DNA of 64,000 nt from Heterodera schachtii (taxonomy: Eukaryota; Nematoda; Chromadorea; Rhabditida; Heteroderidae). Positions 54,524-63,483 of the stretch are shown here, one piece after another; position 1 is the first letter of the stretch; the number at the start of each line of letters is the position of its first letter. A model generated the notes under the pieces. That model did no database searches. It had not been told where the DNA came from and saw only the letters and a list, made by a program, of their open reading frames with translations. The position numbers and the translations under genes are program-made. Where the stretch lies: contig SIJG01000098.1 of assembly GCA_023374025.1 (NCBI GenBank), positions 186,001 through 250,000 on the forward strand. The letters run 5' to 3'.

Positions 54524-54949
54524 ATGAAAAGAATTACTATCATTTTTCTATTGATTCGTATTTTTATTCCGGTCGTGAGTGAAGTGAATTCCTTACCCTT
54601 TTTTACCAATATTGATCATTTGAAGAAATTAGATAATGCGACCATAACACCGCACAATACAACAAAAGTTTCCAGGCTACCGGAACCGCATAAATTGATT
54701 GATGAGCCAGTCGCAGCCCTTCTCCCACCATTAATTCAATTGTGTAAAGATAGGCCAGAGGAAGATAATTTTTATCAACAAACTGTGTGCTGGGCTCTTT
54801 TTCTTCTCTATTTAATGCTAATTTTGAGCCTTGTTCTGCATCAACTCTATTCAATTTGCTGGTTTAAGCGAAATGGACAGCAAACAAATTACGAGGATTT
54901 TGATGGAAAATCGATTCACCGCACCGGTCTTTCGGGGGTGCTTCGCTAG
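54524..54949 (+). CDS. Small secreted/membrane protein, 141 aa
   Basis: The N-terminus is a hydrophobic signal-like segment (ITIIFLLIRIFIPVV). A polar ectodomain of about 70 residues follows with an N-glycosylation-type NTT, then a membrane helix (ALFLLYLMLILSLVLHQL) and a short tail. It overlaps the protease gene by about 77 nt in another frame. I do not recognise it. It may be an envelope or host-membrane protein of the element; it is too short to be a known fusogen. Confidence 0.7.
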   Translation: MKRITIIFLLIRIFIPVVSEVNSLPFFTNIDHLKKLDNATITPHNTTKVSRLPEPHKLIDEPVAALLPPLIQLCKDRPEEDNFYQQTVCWALFLLYLMLILSLVLHQLYSICWFKRNGQQTNYEDFDGKSIHRTGLSGVLR

Positions 54950-55331
54950 TGACCAATTGCCTTCTCCACACACACTACAGTATCCTGCAGCGCTCGTTGT
55001 GAACAAAGACCCCCATTACAAGGAGGGCTCCCATTGGTGCGCTATTTATGCAAAGGGATTGGATGCGCCAGTAATATATTACGATAGTCTTGCGCTGGAA
55101 ATTGCACCCTCGCTTGGTTCATCATTTCTCAGCCAATTCTCAGAAGGTGTGATTAAGAATAGTCAATCCTATCAGTCCCCAATGACCACAACTTGTGCAC
55201 CACATTGTATTGCCTTTATATATCATATGTCTATTGGGCACACATTTGCTAAATTTCTCGATATTTTGGATAATTGCACAAGCCCAGATTTATATTCATT
55301 AATTTTACTGAAGAAAATGTTAAATCGTTAG
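54873..55331 (+). CDS. PRO: Adenain-type cysteine protease (maturation protease)
   Basis: About 152 residues from the ATG at 54873 (MDSKQITRIL). The catalytic His is in GSHWCAIY (H54), the acidic residue in YYDSL (D71) and the Cys in TTTCAPHC (C108). Their order and spacing fit the C5/Ulp1-like proteases of Polintons and adenoviruses. Typical sites have Gly after the Cys; here it is Ala. It is expected to process capsid precursors during particle maturation. The start is chosen after the family N-terminus; the frame is open 42 nt further upstream. Confidence 0.88.
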   Translation: MDSKQITRILMENRFTAPVFRGCFASDQLPSPHTLQYPAALVVNKDPHYKEGSHWCAIYAKGLDAPVIYYDSLALEIAPSLGSSFLSQFSEGVIKNSQSYQSPMTTTCAPHCIAFIYHMSIGHTFAKFLDILDNCTSPDLYSLILLKKMLNR

Positions 55332-55381
55332 TGAATATTTATTACACCCAAAATGGTTAAATGCATGCATGCCTTATTTGA

Positions 55382-56393
55382 TCAGTAAACTGAGAAAATC
55401 ATATAATGAAGGTCAGGATTACTGGTTCGGGAATCAATCATGAGAAACCCCACATAATGCCCATAGTGATTGTTTTTGAGAAAAAACATTTGTTCTTTGC
55501 CGGTGTGCGCGACCTGGTGAATGCCCTGCGACGCCATCAAGCGAGCCGTTGAGTTGAGAATTGTCGGAAAGTCTGAACGGCGCAAGAATGAGACTGCAAT
55601 GTGCTGTTTCAGTGTGGTCGGTGTTGGACTGTTCAAAACGAATCGTAACAGTATGCCACACAATGCTCCAGTCACAGCTGACTATAACATATTAAAAAAT
55701 TTTTTTTAATTTTTGTCATATTTACCGCGTCCGAAGGCAGGTGTACTGCAATTCGCGTTGTTGCGATTCGGCCCGAACGAGAGAAGAGCAAATAACGAGT
55801 GAAATCGTTGAAGTAGAGAGGGTCCAGCAGCTGATATGCAAAGTTAAATTGAATGTGAAGCTGACCAGTTGGAAGCCAAAGTTTTGCACAGATGGTTTCA
55901 AAATCAAGTGACAGCCGTTTCTAAAATACAAAAAAATATTTGAATAAAAATTTTTTATGCACCAATTGGACGAAAATGCTGCAGCGTTTTGTTCGAAGAT
56001 TTTCGAATGACCAATTAATGAGCCCAATTCCGCAAGGAGGGAGAAACCCGTCTTAAATTTAAGAATTTAATTAATTTTAAATTTTTTTTTAAACAAACTT
56101 GTAACGGGTGTCGTCCCACCATACAACTGCATAATGGGCAGGAAATCGAAGATTTCGTAAACGAGCTCGGCTGGAAGACGCCTACGAGCCTTCAATTTCT
56201 TAGGCTTTGGCTTGCACAATGCCACTGAAATTTTTTTAACGTAATTTTAAAAATTTAAATAATTACCGCCAAATAAAAACATGAGAGGAATCCAATTGAT
56301 AAGTTCGTCAACCATTTGACGAGTCAAGAGTCTGCAAATTCTTCGCTTCTTGCTCACCACATTTGAGTCTTGCTTTCTCTTGATAGGAGACAT
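55382..56393 (-). CDS. Five-exon F-box-like gene on the opposite strand inside the Maverick
   Basis: Exons on the minus strand are 56393-56267, 56224-56099, 56051-55963, 55920-55726 and 55681-55382. All junctions are GT-AG and phase-consistent, giving 278 residues without a break. Exon 2 contains RRRLPAELVYEIFDFLP, a good F-box start. The rest has LSLDFETICAKLWLPTGQLHIQF, LNSPTPTTLKQHIAVSF and a C-terminal domain ending HYMIFSVY. It is not a member of the two families at 5-41 kb but has the same general build. It lies between the protease and the polymerase, so it is either captured cargo or a later host insertion. An SCF adaptor role is inferred from the F-box only. Confidence 0.65.
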
Positions 56394-56394
56394 T

Positions 56395-56667
56395 TTAATT
56401 ATATTTGAAAATGGAATAATGAATGCACAATGAACGAAGGAAAAAGGTCACAAGCACCGAAATTGGCGTCGCAAGACATAAAATGACGCAATTAAATGCC
56501 CAAATTCCAAGCACATATTGATATGCCTTGGTGCTTTCGTCTATCAAACATCTGCCAATTTTAAATAAAGTCACATGCAAATGAAGTGAATAAGCGGATA
56601 TTCTAAAGGTCAAAGTCATAAAATATGCTTCTAAGCACAAACTGCGAACACCCCAAAAATCCAACAT
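56395..56667 (-). CDS. Possible membrane protein fragment, 90 aa
   Basis: A minus-strand frame with two or three hydrophobic segments (AYFMTLTFRISAYSL; GIWAFNCVILCLATPISVLVTFFL) ends just before the ATG of the F-box-like gene. It resembles part of a multi-pass receptor but is too short to assign. It could also be an unannotated 5' exon region or chance. Confidence 0.3.
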   Translation of the reverse strand: MLDFWGVRSLCLEAYFMTLTFRISAYSLHLHVTLFKIGRCLIDESTKAYQYVLGIWAFNCVILCLATPISVLVTFFLRSLCIHYSIFKYN

Positions 56668-57091
56668 CTGCTAATTCTCATTATTCATTTTAAAATTTGG
56701 CTAACATTTTGCATTTTTTAAACAATCAATAACAATCTCATTTTTTTTTTGCTGTTAATCAGGGCGGTTGATCAAAATCTGGTCTCCGTTTATCCTGACA
56801 GCATCTCTTTTAGCTCTTCATGGTAGATCAATAAACTTTTCTAATTTCCCGAGCCGTTTAGGTGCCCTGTCGTCTTGTGCTTCATATGGCAGTGCGCAGC
56901 TCATCAGGCCAAGATTTGTTTGCCATTAAAAATATGATTTTTAATAAAATAATTAAAATGTTTATTTTATTTCATTTTTATTTGTGCTTTTTCCATTTCC
57001 ATTATCCGTCAATTATAAAATGCCACAAGTTCAATCCATTTTACACATTTAACCACAGTTAATCCCTAATTATTTAAAATAGATTACAAAA
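56668..57091. other. Spacer before the polymerase gene
   Basis: AT-rich. No gene or clear signal is seen. Confidence 0.4.
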
Positions 57092-60000
57092 ATGTCCAAT
57101 CGCCAATACCCCAAATTCTTTATCAGCAACATTTTGGGCCCATCACCGCCGAAGAAGCCACGCCAAGGCTTTCTCATCAACCAATTGCTTGGTATTGTGC
57201 AGCAGCAGGGAGAAGGCACCTCTTCCTCATCATCTGCCCAAAAGAAAGCAAATGAATACGTCAAAAAGTTGGACAACAGCATTGAACATCTGCCAGGGTT
57301 CAACTATTCAAAAGTCAAATCGCAGTTCAGCATCGAGGATGTTCCTGAAAATCCCGAAGAATTGTTGACCGCCATTTTTACGCATTGTATTGATGAGGCA
57401 AAGACGGACAGCAGCGATCGCGGAATTGTGCCCACACATCTCGGATGTGTCATCAGCAGTCAGCTACTGACGGGAGGCGACCTCTTTATCCCGATCAGGC
57501 AGATAACAGACAACACTGTCGACACAATTCTCAACCTGTTTTTAAAAGTGTCGCAGAGCAAAAAGACTGAAGGGGTCACGCTGTGGGGCGAACCCTTTAC
57601 AGTCACAGTGACTACTGTCAACCGCGACGGTCTTCCTGCCAAACGGCAGCTCAAAGGGGGAGCACGTCGGAGAATAGCTGCTGTACACCATCGCATTCAT
57701 GACCAATCTTTGATAAAGGTTCTCGGATAGCAGATGGAGAAATATGAAATTGCAGTTTAAGATCCGTAATCCCGATGATCGAAACTACTGTTTGTTCTAT
57801 TCTTTGCAAGCAACAATGGTGGCCAAGACGCGTGGATGGCCCCGCTGGAAGTTTTACGATTATTTGCACAGCCAGCATGGACAGCGAGGCAAATTTCTCA
57901 GTGACACTTTGTCGTTAATGCGCACGGTTGGCATTCAAATGGATTTGAATGGTTACGATGCCGATACGTTTGTGCCACGCATCATCAGCCACTGGAACAA
58001 CACGCAGCAAAATCACCGATTTTCCGTTTTTATCTTTGGCTCAAATGGACAATACAGACCGCTGTACAAATACATTGACAACACATACGACACACCGCTA
58101 CTTCTTTACTTCAATGATAACCATTTCGATGGTGTGCAGGCTCAAGGCGGGTTGTTTGGCCGTAAATATTGTCTCGAATGTGAGCGGCCGTATCGAAGAG
58201 ACAGCGAGCACAACAAATCGTGCAAAGCACGCTGCCTTCTATGTTCTAGGGTGGGACCAGCATTTCCATGTCCTGCAGCAGCCGGCTTCTTCAAAAAATG
58301 TGATGGATGTGACAAAAAATTCCGGAACAATAATTGCTACACTCATCATCTGCGCACAAATTTCTGCAACAAGTCAAAATTATGCAAGAAATGCGGCGTG
58401 ATTTGGGACGTAAAGTATAACAACAAAAATGAACGAAAAGGGCATGTATGCGGTGAGCAGTTTTGCACATTGTGCAACAACTACCACAACACGGAAAGAG
58501 GATGCTTCATCAAGACTCTTGAGCCCAAAGAACAGGACCCATACCGCATTGTGGCGTTCGATCTTGAGACCATGCAGCATCAACCAGTCAATCCGCAACA
58601 GCTCGATCGGCGAAGTCATCAGCCAAATTTTATCAGTGCCAAGGTCATTTGCCCTGACTGCATTGAAAACGACACATGGAAGAGGGGTACAGCCGGATGT
58701 GCGGTGTGCGGGCCTCACAGAACAGTGGCATTTTGTCAGCGACCCTTTAACGACACTGTCGTTGACCAACAAGTGGTGACTGACCACCCATTGGAAGCAT
58801 TTGTTGAGTGGCTTATCTTCCAGCTACCCAAGCAATACGACACTTTTGCTTATTCACACTTTGGCGGCCGCTTTGATATGGTCATTGTGTTTCGTGAGCT
58901 GTTCCGGCGAGGATTTAATCCCGAAATGTTGAAAAAAGTGAGATTCCAATTTATTTTTGTTAAAATTTGATTATTTTAGGGAAACAAAATGTACCAAATG
59001 AAGGTGCGAAAGCAAAAGAAGCGCAATCCGAACGTGGTCTTCAGAGACTCGTTCAACCTGATGCCAATGGCACTTGCGTCTCTTGTGCCGTCCTTTGGTC
59101 TTGATGTTGAGGACAAGCCGTATTTCCCGCACTTGTCAAATCGACCAGAAAACTACGGTCAACAGATATTCCCCACCCCCGACGACTATCTGGCAAATGG
59201 AATGATGCCAGATAAGCGACGCAAATTCGACACGTGGTATGAGCAACATCGCGATGTCCCCTTTTTGCTGGATGAGGAGCTCGCCAGCTATTGCACCAAC
59301 GACGTGGAAATTTTGACAGCTGCTCTCGTTGCTTTTCGCCAAGAGTTTTTTGAAATCTCCCGACGACAGGAGGGCGTTGTTGCAGAACGGGCTGCATCAG
59401 ACGAGCATCATGACGGCATTGACGTCTTGCGAGAGTGCATGACCATCGCGGGGGCATGTATGCGTCACTTCCGCACAAATCACCTTCCAGCCGATCATTT
59501 GGCCATTGTGCCGGAGCGGGGCTACGACAATGCCCAGAACCAAAGCCTTTTGGCACTTCGCTTCTTCAAGTGGTTTGCAGAGGAGCACGGTGTGGTGGTT
59601 CAAACGGCTCACTCACCGGAAGGAGAAAAGAGGATTGGCCAGTACAGCCTTGATGGATGGATCCAGGCCGAGCGGAGGGCCATCGAAGTGAATGGTAATT
59701 GATTTTTTTTGCCTATGCTTTTCATTTAAAAAAATAAGGTTGTGCGTGGCACGGGTGCAAAAAGTGTTATCCAAGTGATAACATGCTGCTACCAAATGGA
59801 AAGTCGGCCGGAGAAGTGCGCGAGCGGGACGCAAAGCGCCTGGAATTCATTCGTTCCCAAGTGGCACACGTGGACGTGTATTGGGAATGCGAAATTCAGT
59901 GTATGCTGAGCAGAAGCAAAGAGATGCGGCAAAAGTTTGCGGAATACGTTGATGATGGACCACTGTTGATCAGAGATGCATTCATGGGCGGGCGCACGGG

Positions 60001-61554
60001 ACCGCTAACGCTTTACCATGAAGCACGAGAGGGAGAGAAGATCTCCTACTTTGATTTCACCTCACTTTATCCGTATGTAAAGTGAGTTTTGGTCAAAAAT
60101 GGGATTCAAAAATTAATGTTACATTTCAGCTTTGTCACGCGGTATCCGGTTGGCCATCCCAAAGTTCACGTGTTCAACGAGGATGTCACATGGACTCGTT
60201 CCGCGGACAACCCTTACCCCCTTGCCTTGCTCAAAGTCTTTGTGGTGCCGCCAAAAAAGTGTGATGTGCCAGTGCTGCCGGTCAGGATCAATGAGCGGCT
60301 ATGTTTTCCGTTGTGCCACCGTTGCGCTCAGGACTATCCCATGGGGGACGTGGACCCGGACTACCACTGCGAGCACACCGATCAACAGCGCGGATGGGTG
60401 AGCACGTGTACATCGATTGAGCTGAACGCGGCGCTGGATGAAGGCTACCGGGTTACCAAGCTCTTCCGCGTGCTTGAGTATGAGCACAGCGACGACAAAC
60501 TCTTCCGTGGCTACATCGCTGAATTTATGGCCCAAAAAATACAAGCATCTGACTTTGCGGCCAACATCAAAGGCAACAATGAGCTGGAGGAGCAGTTTGT
60601 CAATGAGTGCCATGAGATGTTCGGCATCACCATCGACCCGGAGCAGATGGCAGTGAACAAAGGAAAGCGTTCGATCGCCAAGCTTTGCCTGAATAACCTT
60701 TGTGAGTGATTTAATCGGCTTATGCTTAGTTTGAGCTCATTTTTAGGGGGCCGTTTTTCATTGCGAAATTTTGGCCTGGCCCAAACGGTGATTACGGATG
60801 ACCCTGCAGTTTTGGCTGAGTACTTGGACAACAAATCCATCGATGTGATGTCCATCGACGAGCTGAATGAGACAACAATTCTGATCAGTTACATGCAGAA
60901 AAAGGAATGGGTTGAAGAACATGAATGTTCAAATATTGGTGAGAGATGATTAATTGAAATTATAAATTTAAATTTTCAGTTATTTCTCTTTGGACAACAT
61001 CTGCAGCTCGGCTTCTCCTTCTGAGAGCGATGCAAATGGTTGTCCGAACACCAGGCTGCAGACTTTTGTATACGGACACGGACTCGCTCATCTTTGCTCA
61101 TCTCATTGCCAATTGCCCTCTCCAAACGGGTCCACACCTCGGCCAATTCACGGACGAATATCCCGACCATGAAATTGTTGAGTACTGCAGTGGGGGAGCC
61201 AAACAGGTAGTAAAACAAATTAAAAACAATTTAAATGTTAATATTAAGTACGGTTTAAAACTCAAACGAAATGGATCAGTGGAACATGTTCTGAAGCTGC
61301 GGGGCATAACACTCAACTATGACGTCATGCACAATCACGCCTTGCGCTATGACACCTTCAAAGAGCAAGTGCTTCGGTTCGCAACAAGCGGAGAGTGTGA
61401 GCCGATAAATGTTGTCTATCCCAATTTTTTAAGGCCATCCATTAAAGATGGGGGTGTCACCTCAGCCCCCCTACGTAAAATGTACCGGCCATATGTAGGA
61501 AAGGGGATTGTTGGGCATAATTTTAATGTTTTGGACTTTGGCCATTCTTTGTAA
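57092..61554 (+). CDS. POLB: Protein-primed family B DNA polymerase (eight exons)
   Basis: Exons are 57092-57718, 57756-58937, 58980-59694, 59739-60081, 60130-60701, 60747-60938, 60980-61206 and 61249-61554; they join in frame to about 1387 residues. Introns are 37-48 bp. The order is an N-terminal Polinton-specific region (FTVTVTTVNRDGLPAKRQL…), a Cys/His-rich zinc region in exon 2 (CLEC … CDGC … CKKCG … CTLC), exonuclease ExoI (AFDLET), ExoII (HFGGRFDMV) and ExoIII (YCTNDVEI). Then come WHGCKKC, polymerase motif A (YFDFTSLYP), motif B (KRSIAKLCLNNLWG, split by an intron) and motif C (YTDTDS). It should replicate the element by protein priming. The last intron (42 bp) is open and could be retained. 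No break is seen. Confidence 0.92.
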
Positions 61555-61970
61555 TCATTATTTAATGATTATTGTTGTATTTTTTACTTTGTGTATAAAT
61601 TTCTTGCATAATTAACACTTGGAAGATAACTTTGTGTCAAAATTAATGCTCAGAAGTTGTCACTTTAAGGTAGAAAAGTGCATAATTAAAGGCGGGAAAA
61701 TAATATTTTAAAATAATTAAGAAAAAGAAATGATCATTTTAATGAGAAGCGTAACGAAGTGTTATTTTTGGGTAGAAAAATGCATAATTAAGGAAAAAAA
61801 ATTTTATTATTTTTTTTAATTGTTTAAATTGTTTGTTATTTTTATTGCTATATTTTAAGTTTTTTATTCTCTTGCTTTCCGCCAAGAATTCATTACGCAA
61901 CATTTCCAAGTCCAATTTTTACATGTATTTAATTTATATTGCTTTATTTACTGTTACTGTTTATTTATTA
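61555..61970. other. AT-rich spacer with GTAGAAAARTGCATAATTAA repeats
   Basis: Similar direct repeats containing TGCATAATTAA occur at about 61605-61617, 61671-61690 and 61772-61792. No gene is seen. Confidence 0.55.
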
Positions 61971-62041
61971 ACGACCGGCAGGATTCGAACCTGCAGCCTC
62001 AGCACTGAGTGCTGCGCTCTTACCATTTGAGCTACGGTCGC
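61971..62041 (-). tRNA. tRNA-like sequence, anticodon not assignable
   Basis: On the minus strand the acceptor stem GCGACCG pairs with CGGTCGT. The D arm is GCTC…GAGC. The T arm is GCAGG TTCGAAT CCTGC, a perfect stem with an exact B box. The anticodon arm is abnormal. The palindrome CAGCACTCAGTGCTG would give a stem with a loop shorter than seven bases, so no anticodon can be chosen safely (CAG is one reading). Either it is a degenerate tRNA carried near the Maverick polymerase or a tRNA-derived element. Confidence 0.55.
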
Positions 62042-62148
62042 CCATTAATCTTTACCACTTTTCTTTTTAAATTGCTAAAATTGTCAAATTTATGTAAAAA
62101 AGGAAAAAGCAAAGTGAATTTAATGTCGAGAAAAAACATTAGCATGAT

Positions 62149-62679
62149 TTACCAATAAAACTCAGGAGATTTTTGGCTACATTGATCGCGTCCAGTGTCT
62201 TCTTCATCACGCAAAACTAAAGTTTTGTCCGACAGGGTTGACGAGCTGCTGCAAATGTCATCCCTCTCCTTGAACAAGTTGCCCAGCCATTGTCCGATCG
62301 GTTGTTGTTCTTTCACAATTTCGAGCAGTTCCATCGGGTAGTTACGATTCTCGCCGCACTCAAAGCGTTCAACAATGCACGGAATGTAGGGGTGATGCAG
62401 TTTTACACGGTGTCGGGCATAAAAATGTGCCGCTACATTTATATTAAACGGCTGGCGAAGACGGCCATAGGCTGGCACGAATGCCGCTCCCTTTTCCGTT
62501 ATCCCATCAATAAAGAAAGTCTTGTGCATGCCATTTCGGTCTTTGTAGGTTGTTTGAACTTTTTTGCCGGTCAACTCTTTCATTGCGCGTTCCCGATCCT
62601 CAGGATGGTTTAGACGATCGCGAAGTGTTTTAGGAGAACAACCAAAAAATTGCGCGCAATATTCGCTGACCAAAACCAT
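62149..62679 (-). CDS. Stand-alone PAZ-domain protein, 176 aa
   Basis: The protein reads as a PAZ domain, the module of Argonaute and Dicer that holds the 3' end of small RNAs, without PIWI or RNase III parts. Key segments in order are VSEYCAQFF (PAZ helix), GKKVQTTYKDRNGMHKTFFI (the strand pair), GITEKGAAFVPAY, INVAAHFYARHRVKLHHPYIPC (the conserved xV-Y/HF-x(2)-(K/R)Y/H-x-(I/V)-x-L-x-(Y/H)P-(Y/H)-(L/I)PC signature) and YPMELLEIV. A polar tail of about 45 residues ends it. It is a single exon with a clear ATG. It lies in the Maverick after the polymerase and is divergent from the gene at 62823. A suppressor of host RNA silencing is a reasonable hypothesis, not shown. Confidence 0.8.
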   Translation of the reverse strand: MVLVSEYCAQFFGCSPKTLRDRLNHPEDRERAMKELTGKKVQTTYKDRNGMHKTFFIDGITEKGAAFVPAYGRLRQPFNINVAAHFYARHRVKLHHPYIPCIVERFECGENRNYPMELLEIVKEQQPIGQWLGNLFKERDDICSSSSTLSDKTLVLRDEEDTGRDQCSQKSPEFYW

Positions 62680-62822
62680 TTTGAAAAAATTGCAAATGAT
62701 TGTCGTAAAATGACGGGTGAACTCATTATCTGTGTTTTAAGCCCCGCCCAAATTGTGCCAAAACAAGCTGCTTTGCCTCCCCGCTATTAAGGCCAAATCA
62801 TTTTATAATTTTCAATTAAAAA
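62680..62822. promoter_or_regulatory. 143-bp bidirectional promoter region
   Basis: It separates the divergent ATGs of the PAZ gene and the 62823 gene. It contains TTTTATAAT 22-14 bp before the plus-strand ATG and GGGCGGGGCTTAAAAC on the minus strand about 60-75 bp before the PAZ ATG. Confidence 0.5.
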
Positions 62823-63199
62823 ATGCTCTCGACTCAATCTTCCCGCAACGACAAAAAGGAAATGGAGGGTCAAGAAGAGCAGTGTGAAAATTCGCCCACA
62901 AAAAAGCAAAAATTGGACAAGCCAAAGGTGTATGACAGTATGCTGTGGAAGATACTCAAGGGCAAATACATGATCAGCATGTATCTTTGTGCAGGTAATA
63001 AACATTTAAATATTTTTCAAATTTTAAATTTAATTTTGCAGATGATTGGCGAAAACTGTTCGAGAACCGCGAAAAAGTTCAGCGTTCCGCGGATGACCGA
63101 GTGCGCGTTAGCTTTGACATGTGTGAAGAATGCGCGCGTGTCAATTGCCGTATGACTGACCTGATTGCACCACCAAAAAAAAATAATTTAATCTTGTAA
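62823..63199 (+). CDS. Small two-exon protein with a Cys-containing C-terminus
   Basis: Exons 62823-62994 and 63042-63199 join in phase to about 109 residues. The N-terminus is charged (DKKEMEGQEEQCENSP, KKQKLDKPK, NLS-like). The middle has YDSMLWKILKGKYMISMYL, then DDWRKLFENREKVQRSADD, and a CEECARVNC Cys cluster lies near the end. No known domain is recognised. It shares a promoter region with the PAZ gene. Confidence 0.65.
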
Positions 63200-63483
63200 T
63201 CTCATATTTAAAATCATATTTAAAATTGTAATTGCTTGGATAAATTTAATTATTCGATCTTTTGGTTTATTACCATTTTTGAGGGGGCGGGGGAGGGTCT
63301 CATTGGCTTTCCCTAATTATTAAGAAATAAAACAATATTAAAAGGTGACGGGGGATTTCAGTTAATTGCATCTGCACTCTCGACCAATTATTCATTCATC
63401 CATTTTTACCCCTGCTCTTCGTTTTTGGGTTTCTCCTTTTAAATTTTTAATTTCATAGAAAATTTCCGCTTATTAATTTTATT
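63200..63483. other. Spacer
   Basis: AT-rich with a GGGGGCGGGGGAGGG stretch at about 63282-63296. No gene is seen. Confidence 0.4.

Noticed and set aside
54524..54949. A Maverick fusogen of the type reported in nematode elements
   Set aside because: The protein has a signal-like segment and one membrane helix but is only 141 residues and lacks any fusogen-like ectodomain.
58380..58787. Minus-strand frames over the polymerase exons
   Set aside because: Antisense of an assigned coding region with clear polymerase motifs.
59053..59556. Minus-strand frame of 167 codons in polymerase exon 3
   Set aside because: Shadow of the plus-strand exon carrying ExoIII and linker sequence.
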